NCBI GenBank assembly: GCA_003219355.1
Contig: QHOQ01000097.1
Span: 1 to 10,872, forward strand
Direction of reading: 5' to 3'
Source of the DNA: Verrucomicrobiota bacterium
Lineage (GTDB): Bacteria; Verrucomicrobiota; Verrucomicrobiia; Chthoniobacterales; UBA10450
Length of the DNA: 10,872 nucleotides
Below are positions 1-6,756 of the stretch, piece after piece. Position 1 is the stretch's first letter. Every line of letters starts with the position of its first letter. A program made the position numbers and the translations under genes. Below the pieces are notes generated by a model. The model did no database searches and had not been told where the DNA came from. It was given only the letters and a program-made list of their open reading frames with translations.

Positions 1-1
1 T

Positions 2-421
2 GCGAAAGACCTTTACGTGGCCAATGCCGCGCGTTCGCCGGACGGCGATATGGTTACCATTGCTTCGAGTTCGGATCAGAATTTCAAAAAATATGTTAGC
101 ACCAAGGAGCCGGTGGATGGCTATAGCATCGCCAGCATTGAATGGTCAGATCGTGTGGGCGCGACGAAAGTGACGATTAGCAAGGACGGAAAGTTTGCGA
201 CGATTACTTTTAACGAGGCGCTTTTGTCACAGCCTCCGCCGAATGCGGCGCCTGCTCCGGCCCTACCAACGACAGCCGTCCCAGCCATACCTTCCCCGTT
301 CGCGCCGCCCGCAGTTCCTCGGCAGACGCCTCGACCTCACGTGCGTGGGATGATTCAGCGAAATCCAAAGGCACTGCCGGTTCCCACACCAAATTTCCAG
401 CAGCCGCAGGTAGAACAATAG
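2..421 (+). CDS. 3' part of an unrecognised protein with a proline-rich tail
   Basis: The frame is open to the left edge of the window, reading AKDLYVANAARS before a GTG at 17, so the real start probably lies outside. The visible 139 residues begin with a compact, probably beta-rich segment (about residues 1-78, ending IASIEWSDRVGATKVTISKD and FATITFNEALL). A low-complexity tail of roughly 60 residues follows, rich in Pro and Ala, and ends in PQVEQ. No membrane segment or catalytic motif is visible. The stop codon lies 7 bases from the end of gspG on the other strand, so the two genes converge. A link to the type II secretion genes is possible from position alone, but the opposite strand argues against a shared operon. 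I do not recognise the family. Confidence 0.6.
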   Translation, partial: AKDLYVANAARSPDGDMVTIASSSDQNFKKYVSTKEPVDGYSIASIEWSDRVGATKVTISKDGKFATITFNEALLSQPPPNAAPAPALPTTAVPAIPSPFAPPAVPRQTPRPHVRGMIQRNPKALPVPTPNFQQPQVEQ

Positions 422-428
422 AGCCCGA

Positions 429-842
429 TCAATCGCCGCCCCAATCGTCGTCCGTTGTGTCTGATTTTCGATCGGGTCCGGCGGAAAACAGGTCGTAGCC
501 GTTAGGGTCTTTGAGACCCGGATTTCGGTAAATGTAGTCATTCTGCCACGGATCTTTTGGCAGCCCCTTATATAATTGATACCAGCGCGTCGGCCGCGGA
601 TCGGTATCCGGTTGGGTTACGAGCGCCTGCAAACCCTGTTCAGTCGTCGGATAAAAACCATTCATGCTTTCATAAAGCTTCAGCTGAGTGTTGATTCCCT
701 GGAGGTCAGCGGCAACTCGAACATGCCGTGAATATTCCACGTTGCCCGCTAGCTTGTAGATCGCAGTGCCAAGCAAGAGAGCGATGATCGTTACCACAAG
801 CATGATCTCGAGAAGCGTGAAGCCCTGTTGATTCTCTTTCAT
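429..842 (-). CDS. gspG: Type II secretion system major pseudopilin GspG
   Basis: This 137-residue protein is the main subunit of the periplasmic pseudopilus that pushes folded substrates through the outer-membrane secretin. The N-terminus MKENQQG/FTLLEIM is a class III prepilin signal: cleavage is expected after Gly7, the new N-terminus is Phe8, and Glu12 is the conserved +5 glutamate. A hydrophobic helix follows (about 8-28). The soluble part has the GspG landmarks: YPTTEQGLQAL, the LPKDPWQNDYIYRNPG block, and YDLFSAGPD, followed by an Asp-rich end (DTTDDDWGGD) in the place of the family's calcium-binding loop. Length is normal for the family. It is the last gene of a minus-strand group, 69 bases after the unknown 355-residue gene. 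No good Shine-Dalgarno lies at normal spacing before the ATG. Prepilin peptidase would be needed but is not in the window. Confidence 0.95.
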   Translation of the reverse strand: MKENQQGFTLLEIMLVVTIIALLLGTAIYKLAGNVEYSRHVRVAADLQGINTQLKLYESMNGFYPTTEQGLQALVTQPDTDPRPTRWYQLYKGLPKDPWQNDYIYRNPGLKDPNGYDLFSAGPDRKSDTTDDDWGGD

Positions 843-911
843 TGTTTTTCGAGTCGGAAGAGGAACCTCTCATCTCGTCTCTGGTTGCGCCAGCGGCGCG
901 TTGAGAATTTT

Positions 912-1979
912 CTAGTGATCGGTCCGCAGAAGATAATCCGATTTATCCCAAAGATATTTTAATTGGATCTGCGTGGCGCGGATTGCGGAAGGTTCGCTGC
1001 CACTCCCGTTCGCGATAATTAGATCATTTGTTCCTACTTTCAGGTTCGCAGCCGGCACAATTTTTTGCGCCCGCAGCCACCCGGTATATTGAAAATGCAT
1101 TTGCCGAACCAGCGATTCCATTTCGCCGCGGTAACCCGGGTCGGCCAATTCCGGCAACGCCAGAGAAACCGGCCCGATGTCCTGGCCGTTAAGATAAATC
1201 TCCGGCGGGGCGTCAATGCGCGGATTCGCGACCTCGAAAGTAACTAGTGCCGCCAAGGGTTGCGTCTCGACTCCAAATTGGAACGCCGGACTTTCTTGAA
1301 TGTCGCCGCTGATCTGGATTGTCTCTGCGGCTAGTGTTGCCGTGACAGTTCCGAAGTGCTCTACGTCCTGAGCGGGCGAATCTAACGGTGGCATTGAAGA
1401 AAAAGGTTCCGGAATCACGTCACGGCGGTCGGCGCCTAACGGATGAACAACATTGCTGCTTGTCATCCAGTCGAGATACGCGGCCCGCACGGTTTTTCCG
1501 TCTCCCGCAACTTCGATATCAATGGACAAGGCACCGCTAATCGGGATCATCACCGAATCTGAGCTTGGCAGATTAATTCCGGAGCCGAGCGCACCCGAGC
1601 GCAAAACGTGACTGCCAGATTCGTCCCACGCGACCAACTCCGGTTGCTGACCTGGTTTGTCATCGAAGAACAGGCGAAAAAAGAGAACCCGATAATCTGC
1701 GCCGGGTTGCGCCACCCGGATCCGAAAGACGCTTTTAGAGCTCAAGTCGCCTGTCGACTGCGCAGGCGATAGCGTAACGGCCTCCACCCATACCGGTGCG
1801 TTCTGGGTTTTCGAATTACGCGACGTGCTTTGACGCAAATCCAGCCAGGCGCTTTCCGGCGTTAGTTGTCCCAAGTTGGTATCAATCGAGGTTGGCAATG
1901 CGTCACTGAAGGCTTCCTGTGCATAAACACGAGCAATCGCGCTGAATAACAGCGCAAGAGCGGCGACGCGAAGAAACAT
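912..1979 (-). CDS. Exported protein of unknown function between gspF and gspG
   Basis: I do not recognise this 355-residue protein. It starts with a clear signal peptide (MFLRVAALALLFSAIARVYA, likely cut after Ala20) and has no later membrane segment, so it should act in the periplasm or be secreted. Two probably beta-rich regions are visible. The first, about residues 60-175, contains YRVLFFRLFFDDKPG. The second, about 205-345, has the pattern YLNGQDIGPV, GYRGEM, YTGWLRAQKIVPAANLKVGTN and ends IQLKYLWDKSDY; it is reminiscent of jelly-roll, carbohydrate-binding-like sandwiches, though that is only an impression. There is one cysteine-free mature chain and no lipobox. The gene starts 18 bases after gspF and ends 69 bases before gspG on the same strand, so it is probably co-transcribed and may work with the secretion apparatus or be a dedicated substrate. 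Confidence 0.85.
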   Translation of the reverse strand: MFLRVAALALLFSAIARVYAQEAFSDALPTSIDTNLGQLTPESAWLDLRQSTSRNSKTQNAPVWVEAVTLSPAQSTGDLSSKSVFRIRVAQPGADYRVLFFRLFFDDKPGQQPELVAWDESGSHVLRSGALGSGINLPSSDSVMIPISGALSIDIEVAGDGKTVRAAYLDWMTSSNVVHPLGADRRDVIPEPFSSMPPLDSPAQDVEHFGTVTATLAAETIQISGDIQESPAFQFGVETQPLAALVTFEVANPRIDAPPEIYLNGQDIGPVSLALPELADPGYRGEMESLVRQMHFQYTGWLRAQKIVPAANLKVGTNDLIIANGSGSEPSAIRATQIQLKYLWDKSDYLLRTDH

Positions 1980-1997
1980 CTGGCCGGCGAGATTATT

Positions 1998-3242
1998 TTA
2001 ATGCGGCCGGAATTGCAAGCTATGCGTCATCTCAAATACTGCCGAGAGAATGCTATAAACGACAAACCCAACCAGAACCGCGATTACCACAATAATGACC
2101 GGCGGAATCAGTTGCGAGATCACTGCAACCGTCCGGTCAAGTTCGCGTTCATAAACATCCGCGATGGTTTGCATCGTCTCGGCGAAGTGGCCCGTTTGTT
2201 CTCCTACCGCCATCATATCTGTGAGTAAATCTGGGAATAATCGTTGCTCCTGTAATGCGGCGGACAATGTCGCTCCATCGATTACGGCTCGACGGACCTC
2301 AACTAACTTCAGCTCGAGAAATCGGTTACCCGCAATTTCCGTTACGAGATCTAGGGCGCGAAGCAGCGGGATTCCATTCTCCATCAATGTTCCCAGTGTG
2401 CGCGAGAATTGCGCATAATAACGGTGCCGAGTGATACGCCCGTAGCCGGGGATCATGAGACGAAAACGATCCCACGCGATTCGTCCTTCATCGCTGCGAA
2501 CAAAGGCGCGGAAACCGATAACCACGCCAACCGCGAGCAGCGCGCCGACCCACCAATAACCAGTGATTGAATGATGAATATGCACCAGGATGCGCGTGGG
2601 TAGTGGCAGGGCACCGCCAGTTTGGGACATGAATCCAGTCAGTTGCGGCACCATGAATGTGATGAAGACTGTAATTAGAATGGCACCAGCGAGCGCGAGA
2701 AATACCGGGTAAATCAGGGCTTGCTGTACGCGATCTCGAAGATCTTTTGCCTGCATCAAATGTTTCACTACCCGCAGCAGAATTTGCGGCAGCGCGCCGC
2801 TCGCCTCGCCAGCTGCGACCAAGTTTGTGTAGAGCGGAGGAAAAATTCGCGGAAACTCGCCTAGCGCCTGCGAGAAGCTTCGGCCGTCGATCAATGCTTG
2901 ATGCAACGAATGTGTCATTTGTTGGACGCGCGGTTGCTTCAACCGTTTTTCCAGGATCGACAATCCTTCGTCGAGCGTCATTCCCGCTTGCAGCAAATGG
3001 GCGAGCTGCTCGGTAAAAACAAGCAACTGGCCATGCGGAATTTTCAAGGACTGTCTCGCTGGCGCTGGCGCTGCAACATCTCGACTGCCAATCTTCGGTT
3101 GCGCGCCAACTACATCGATCCGAATCGGAATGCATTGTTGCAATTCGATTTGGCGAATAGCAACCGCACGATCTGCACAGTCAAGTACACCCTCTACGAG
3201 CCCTCCCTGCGCGTTACGTGCCCGATAAGCAAACTGTGGCAT
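1998..3242 (-). CDS. gspF: Type II secretion system inner-membrane platform protein GspF
   Basis: GspF is the polytopic inner-membrane protein that links the cytoplasmic ATPase GspE to pseudopilus assembly. The 414-residue product has the standard architecture: an N-terminal MPQFAYRARNAQGG segment, then two repeated GspF domains (about 70-200 and 275-400). Matching signature blocks occur in each half: LLQAGMTLDEGL with FPPLYTNLVAAGEASGALPQ in the first, LMENGIPLLRALDLV with FPDLLTDMMAVGEQTGHFAE in the second. Membrane helices fall near residues 176-198, 229-246 and 379-401. Length is typical. The start matches the family N-terminus, although no Shine-Dalgarno precedes it. It is the first visible gene of the minus-strand group; gspE and the secretin gspD are not adjacent, so the rest of the apparatus must be encoded elsewhere. 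A type IV pilus PilC role is less likely given the GspG partner. Confidence 0.93.
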   Translation of the reverse strand: MPQFAYRARNAQGGLVEGVLDCADRAVAIRQIELQQCIPIRIDVVGAQPKIGSRDVAAPAPARQSLKIPHGQLLVFTEQLAHLLQAGMTLDEGLSILEKRLKQPRVQQMTHSLHQALIDGRSFSQALGEFPRIFPPLYTNLVAAGEASGALPQILLRVVKHLMQAKDLRDRVQQALIYPVFLALAGAILITVFITFMVPQLTGFMSQTGGALPLPTRILVHIHHSITGYWWVGALLAVGVVIGFRAFVRSDEGRIAWDRFRLMIPGYGRITRHRYYAQFSRTLGTLMENGIPLLRALDLVTEIAGNRFLELKLVEVRRAVIDGATLSAALQEQRLFPDLLTDMMAVGEQTGHFAETMQTIADVYERELDRTVAVISQLIPPVIIVVIAVLVGFVVYSILSAVFEMTHSLQFRPH

Positions 3243-3256
3243 CGCAGTTGGATATT

Positions 3257-3287
3257 AACTCGAAATTGGAAATTCCAAATTCGAGTT
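3257..3287. repeat. 31-base near-perfect palindrome upstream of gspF
   Basis: Reading inwards from both ends, 14 of 15 base pairs match around a central base at 3272. The arms are AACTCGAA and TTCGAGTT, and the inner arms are TTGGAA and TTCCAA. It lies 15-45 bases upstream of the gspF ATG, so it would be in the 5' leader of that transcript or act as a DNA site. No T-tract follows on either strand, so it is not a classical terminator. It could be a dispersed intergenic repeat or a protein-binding operator. Confidence 0.7.
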
Positions 3288-3428
3288 CTGACTTCTGATC
3301 GGGAAAATCACCAGGCGCCTCGTCGGCCGCCTTTATCCATTATATAGTGATGTCGGGGTGCGCGGCCCACAAATTGTAGTTAAAATTGACTTGCCAAGGC
3401 CCGATTGGTTCTGCTATCAGCCAAGAAC

Positions 3429-3602
3429 ATGAAATGTGTAGCAGTGTTTATATTCGTTTCCTTCGTGCTTGCGTCGGAAAGCTTCGGCGTTTTGCGTCCG
3501 CAGTTTCCAATCAAGCCAACGCCGCCATTCCAAGGCGATATGATTATTATCGGAGACGATATAGCTTTCCCTAAAGCCGCGTCTTCCACAGCGGCTCACT
3601 AA
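3429..3602 (+). CDS. Possible small exported peptide (57 residues)
   Basis: The reading frame from the ATG at 3429 gives a textbook short signal sequence, MKCVAVFIFVSFVLASESFG. A mature part of about 37 residues follows, with RPQFPIKPTPPFQGDMIIIGDDIAF and a polar end. The Pro-rich stretch followed by a short hydrophobic beta-like strand does not look random, but I cannot assign a family. An in-frame GTG at 3405 would extend it by 8 residues; I chose 3429 because it gives a cleaner signal peptide. No convincing Shine-Dalgarno is present, and a short overlapping frame exists on the other strand. The gene is divergent from gspF and stands alone, with more than 200 bases to the next gene. It may be a genuine small secreted protein or a chance frame. 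Confidence 0.4.
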   Translation: MKCVAVFIFVSFVLASESFGVLRPQFPIKPTPPFQGDMIIIGDDIAFPKAASSTAAH

Positions 3603-3836
3603 CGTCCAATAAAATGCAGAGCACGGGCATGCCGCCTGTGTGGCGAGAACTACCTCGTCTTGGTTCTCAGTTTAGTCAGTGCAATTCGCTCGTCGCACAG
3701 ATCAGATGTCAACGATTTTAATACATGCTGCCTTCGAAAATTTTATCTTGAATCGCACCAGAGAGGACACAATTCGCACTCGACATGACGCGATCGATTT
3801 GAGATTACGACAGTAGGTTAACCGTAACCACCGTGA
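3603..3836. other. Intergenic stretch before the amidohydrolase gene
   Basis: This AT-richer gap of 234 bases carries one short inverted repeat at 3622-3640, annotated separately, and otherwise nothing I can support. I see no RNA gene, no promoter with both boxes and no terminator with a T-tract. Confidence 0.5.
3622..3640. repeat. Short inverted repeat after the small peptide frame
   Basis: CACGGGC (3622-3628) and GCCTGTG (3634-3640) form a 7-base-pair stem with one G-T wobble around the loop ATGCC. It sits about 20 bases after the stop of the putative small peptide gene. There is no T-tract behind it, so a terminator call is not justified. It resembles the GC-rich intergenic palindromes dispersed in some Verrucomicrobiota and related genomes, which is from memory and not checked. 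Confidence 0.4.
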
Positions 3837-5189
3837 ATGATCGCTGCGTGGCTAGCTGGACTTCGACGAGAAGAGAAGTGGGCTGCAGCTACGGTGTCTG
3901 AGCGTTTGCCCGCGATCCGACGCGCCAGTATCGTTCTCTGCCTCTTGGCGATCCTCGTCATCTGCGCGAGCGCGCAAAAGAATCCCACAACGGTCCAGGC
4001 ACAAAAAAGGCGCATCGTTATCGGCGGGAGTATGCTGCTCGACGGGCGTGGCCACGTCTTACGTGACACGCGCATCGTTGTCGAAGGCTCGAAGATCGTG
4101 GCGCTCGATCCGAATGCCTCGCCCGTTGACTACGACCTGCGTGGCTTCACAGTCCTGCCCGGTTGGATCGACTCGCACGTCCACATCACCTGGAGTTTCG
4201 GCGAGAACGGCAAAAATGCGGGCGCTGACGAGACAACGCAGTTCGCCGCGTACCAGGCGACGTCCAATGCCTGGCTGACGCTGATGGCGGGCTTCACGAC
4301 CGTGCAGAGCGTCGGCTCGCCCATGGACGTTCCGCTGCGCGATGCGATCGCGAAAGGAGCGCTTCCGGGTCCGCGCATCCTCACAGCGGTCGAGCCGCTT
4401 GAAGGGCGCGGAGAGAAAACGGGCACACCCGACGAGATTCGCGCCTTCGTGCGCAAGCAGAAAGAAGCGGGCGCAGACCTCATCAAAATCTTCGCCTCGG
4501 CATCCATACGTCAGGGTGGCGGCATGACGCTCTCACAAGATCAACTCAACGCTGCTTGCGATGAGGCGAATAAACAGGGCTTACGCACGCTCGTCCATGC
4601 CTACAAGGACGCCGTGCGCGCCGCCACGCTCGCTGGCTGCACTGAGATCGAGCATGGGACAATGGCGACCGACGACGACCTCAAGTTCATGACCGAGCGC
4701 GGCACATATTTCGATCCGCAAGCTGGACTTGTGATCGAGAATTACCTCGCTAATAAGGAGCGCTTCCTCGGCACGCCCGGCTACACCGAGGAGGGCTTCG
4801 CGGCGATGGAGCGGGTTTTGTCGATCGACCACGATCTCGTCCGCCGCGCTGTCAGGATTCCCGGACTGAAAGTCGTCTTCGGCACGGATGCGCTCGCTGG
4901 CGCGCATGGTCGCAACGCCGAGGAACTCATCGATCGCGTGCGCGATGCCGGAGTTGATCCGATGAGCGCGCTGGTCTCCGCGAACTCGCTCGCCGCCGAA
5001 GCAATGCGCCTAGGCGATCGTATTGGCTCCATGGCACCTGGCTACGAAGCCGACATCATCGCGCTCGACGGCGATCCCCTCAAAGACATCACTACGGTAC
5101 GCCGCGTCACTTTCGTCATGAGAGGCGGCATCGTTTACAAAAACGTCGTGCGCGGGGCAGTTCCGACCTATGCGGGCGTCCAGCCCTGA
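3837..5189 (+). CDS. Exported metal-dependent amidohydrolase (imidazolonepropionase/prolidase-like)
   Basis: This 450-residue protein belongs to the amidohydrolase superfamily, whose members use one or two zinc ions to hydrolyse amide or related bonds. The landmarks are in order: GWIDSHVH (His114 and His116), LIKIFAS (Lys217, the likely carboxylated metal bridge), LVHAYKD (His254), IEHGTM (His273), and VFGTDALAGAHG (Asp351). The composite beta-sandwich at both ends is visible, with LLDGRG near 68 and GSMAPGYEADIIALDGDPLKDI at 397-418. The last is typical of imidazolonepropionase-like and Xaa-Pro dipeptidase-like members. A hydrophobic segment (31-46, ending ASA) suggests export. The ATG start gives an unusually long pre-region; a GTG at 3894 would give a normal signal peptide (MSERLPAIRRASIVL...), and neither start has a Shine-Dalgarno. 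The substrate cannot be told. Base composition is clearly GC-richer than the neighbours. Confidence 0.9.
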   Translation: MIAAWLAGLRREEKWAAATVSERLPAIRRASIVLCLLAILVICASAQKNPTTVQAQKRRIVIGGSMLLDGRGHVLRDTRIVVEGSKIVALDPNASPVDYDLRGFTVLPGWIDSHVHITWSFGENGKNAGADETTQFAAYQATSNAWLTLMAGFTTVQSVGSPMDVPLRDAIAKGALPGPRILTAVEPLEGRGEKTGTPDEIRAFVRKQKEAGADLIKIFASASIRQGGGMTLSQDQLNAACDEANKQGLRTLVHAYKDAVRAATLAGCTEIEHGTMATDDDLKFMTERGTYFDPQAGLVIENYLANKERFLGTPGYTEEGFAAMERVLSIDHDLVRRAVRIPGLKVVFGTDALAGAHGRNAEELIDRVRDAGVDPMSALVSANSLAAEAMRLGDRIGSMAPGYEADIIALDGDPLKDITTVRRVTFVMRGGIVYKNVVRGAVPTYAGVQP

Positions 5190-5306
5190 GCATTGCGCAA
5201 CTTGGCTCCGAGGCTTCCACTTAGCCGTTTCTGGATTGGTGTGTTCGTCTTGCGTCGCAGACGGAAGCAAGTCATTTGTTGTGAGTTCCTCAATGCCAAG
5301 AAAAAG

Positions 5307-5378
5307 AGGCGGGGGCGGGAATCGAACCCGCGAATAGCGGTTTTGCAGACCGCGACCTTACCACTTGGCTACCCCGCC
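5307..5378 (-). tRNA. tRNA-Cys (GCA)
   Basis: The cloverleaf is complete on the minus strand. The acceptor arm is GGCGGGG with CCCCGCC, and the D arm is GCCAAGTGGTAAGGT. The anticodon stem GCGGT/ACCGC surrounds the loop CTGCAAA (anticodon GCA), the variable loop is 5 bases, and the T arm is GCGGG-TTCGATT-CCCGC. The discriminator base is U, as expected for cysteine tRNA. The 3' CCA is not encoded. A run of five T residues (5301-5305, minus-strand sense) starts two bases after the 3' end and probably helps termination. It stands alone between the amidohydrolase gene and hemL. Confidence 0.97.
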
Positions 5379-5392
5379 GCTGCGCAGAACTG

Positions 5393-5420
5393 AGACTAAC
5401 GTGTCAGAGTAGCGTGTCAA
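5393..5420 (-). promoter_or_regulatory. Probable sigma-70-type promoter of tRNA-Cys
   Basis: On the minus strand a perfect -35 box TTGACA (5420-5415) is followed, after 16 bases, by TAGTCT (5398-5393), which matches three of six -10 consensus positions including the first two and the last. Transcription would start about 8 bases before the mature tRNA 5' end, a sensible leader length. The -10 is weak, so this is a moderate call. Confidence 0.5.
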
Positions 5421-5437
5421 AAGTGTGCAATTCGGCG

Positions 5438-5467
5438 TTGGACGTTCGGCGTCGAACGTTCCACGTT
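5438..5467. repeat. Palindromic intergenic repeat at the hemL 5' end
   Basis: The stretch contains TTGGACGTTCG, then GCG, then TCGAACGTTCCA, so the two arms are inverted copies apart from a one-base bulge; a further CCACGTT unit follows. The repeated GGACGTT/AACGTTCC motif is like dispersed tandem and inverted GACGTT repeats I recall in Verrucomicrobiota intergenic DNA. It lies directly before the probable TTG start of hemL. An upstream in-frame GTG would read through it as protein. Confidence 0.5.
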
Positions 5468-5475
5468 TTATTTCT

Positions 5476-6756
5476 TTGACCTTTCGTTCTTCACAATTGT
5501 TTCGTGCCGCGCTGAAACGCATCCCGGGGGGGGTAAACTCCCCAGTGCGCGCATTTCGTCATGTGGGCGCAGATCCATTTTTTATTGAGCGTGCGCAAGG
5601 CGCGAAGATTTGGGATGTCGACGGGAACGAATACATCGATTACGTCGGTAGTTGGGGCCCGGTGATTTTGGGACACGCCCCCAAAGTTATTGTCGATGCA
5701 GTGCGAGAAGCGGCCGCACGCGGCCTGACTTTTGGCATACCAAATCCGCTCGAAGTGGAAATGGCGGAATTAATCTGCAAGTGGATGCCTTCGATCGAAA
5801 AAGTGCGCATGGTCAATAGCGGTACGGAAGCGACCATGTCATGTATCCGGCTGGCGCGCGGATTCACCGGCCATAACAAAATCGTTAAGTTCGATGGCTG
5901 TTATCACGGGCATGTCGATGCCCTTCTTGTGAAATCGGGAAGTGGCGGCCTGACGCATGGACGGCCGGATAGCTCCGGCGTCCCGGAAGCCTTTCTCGAC
6001 CTGACGATTTCGCTTCCGTTCAACAATTCCGATCTGGTGCGGCAAGCGTTTCATGAAAATAGAGATCAAATCGCGGCTATAATCCTTGAACCGATCCCCG
6101 CGAACGCTGGGCTTTATTTTCCGAGAAAGGATTTCTTGTCCATCTTGCGTGAGGAATGCACGAAACATGGTGCCCTCTTGATTTTCGATGAAGTAATTAC
6201 CGGGTTTCGTCTCGCGCGCGGCGGAGCGCAGGAAATCTATGGAATCAAACCGGATCTGAGTGCGCTCGGAAAAGTGATCGGCGGCGGGTTGCCTGTCGGC
6301 GCATTTGGTGGACGTTCCGAGATTATGGACCAGCTCTCGCCTGATGGTCCTGTTTATCAAGCCGGAACGTTGTCCGGAAATCCGCTTGCGATGGCGGCCG
6401 GGCTCGCGCAACTACGCGAGCTGGAACGAATTGACGGTTGGAATTTGCTCGAGGAACGCGGACGGCGATTTGAAACACTCGTGAGAGACGCCATCGCAAG
6501 GGCAAAAGTGGATATCACATTTCAGCGGATCGGCTCAATGTTTTGCTTGTTCTTTGTCTCGGGACCGGTTGTCGATCTTGCCAGTGCTCAGCGAAGCGAC
6601 TTGAAAATGTTCGCGAAGTTTTTTCACGCCTGTTTGAAACGTGGTGTTTACTTTGCGCCATCGCAATTTGAGACGGGATTCATTTCGACGGCGCACGCAT
6701 TGGAAGACATCGAGCGGACGGCCGATGTCATGCGCCAAACCCTTCGCGAACTGTGA
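5476..6756 (+). CDS. hemL: Glutamate-1-semialdehyde 2,1-aminomutase HemL
   Basis: HemL is the PLP enzyme that converts glutamate-1-semialdehyde to 5-aminolevulinate, the last step of the C5 route into haem and other tetrapyrroles, in the cytoplasm. Signature blocks include IPGGVNSPVRAF, the Tyr-Val-Gly-Ser-Trp-Gly-Pro stretch, NSGTEATM (114-121), FDGCYHGH, DEVITGFR (238-245), LGKVIGGGLPVGAFGG with the PLP lysine at 266, and AGTLSGNPLAMAAG. I chose the TTG at 5476: it gives 426 residues, and MTFRSSQLFRAALKRIPGG aligns almost end to end with the E. coli N-terminus. The frame stays open upstream to a GTG at 5425 (443 residues), but those extra 17 residues encode mostly the repeat at 5438-5467 and look non-coding. 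An ATT at 5470 is another possibility. No clear Shine-Dalgarno precedes any of them. It is divergent from tRNA-Cys. Confidence 0.95.
   Translation: MTFRSSQLFRAALKRIPGGVNSPVRAFRHVGADPFFIERAQGAKIWDVDGNEYIDYVGSWGPVILGHAPKVIVDAVREAAARGLTFGIPNPLEVEMAELICKWMPSIEKVRMVNSGTEATMSCIRLARGFTGHNKIVKFDGCYHGHVDALLVKSGSGGLTHGRPDSSGVPEAFLDLTISLPFNNSDLVRQAFHENRDQIAAIILEPIPANAGLYFPRKDFLSILREECTKHGALLIFDEVITGFRLARGGAQEIYGIKPDLSALGKVIGGGLPVGAFGGRSEIMDQLSPDGPVYQAGTLSGNPLAMAAGLAQLRELERIDGWNLLEERGRRFETLVRDAIARAKVDITFQRIGSMFCLFFVSGPVVDLASAQRSDLKMFAKFFHACLKRGVYFAPSQFETGFISTAHALEDIERTADVMRQTLREL

Noticed and set aside
2488..3135. 215-residue frame on the same strand inside gspF
   Set aside because: It is an alternate frame of a well-supported gspF, with no recognisable domain and composition typical of a shadow frame.
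3339..3344. Perfect TATAAT on the minus strand about 97 bases before gspF
   Set aside because: The hexamer 17 bases upstream is GC-rich and no TTGACA-like box lies at 15-19 bases, so a promoter cannot be claimed from the -10 alone, though it remains a candidate.
3386..3417. TTGACT followed by TGCTAT as a promoter for the small peptide
   Set aside because: The spacing is 20 bases, outside the normal range, and the -10 is weak.
3614..3721. 35-residue plus-strand frame beginning MQSTGMPPVW after the small peptide gene
   Set aside because: It is short, has no ribosome binding site or signal peptide, and its 5' part overlaps the inverted repeat at 3622-3640. Chance is the simplest explanation.
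5839..6411. 190-residue minus-strand frame opposite hemL
   Set aside because: It lies wholly antisense to conserved hemL coding sequence and shows no domain of its own.
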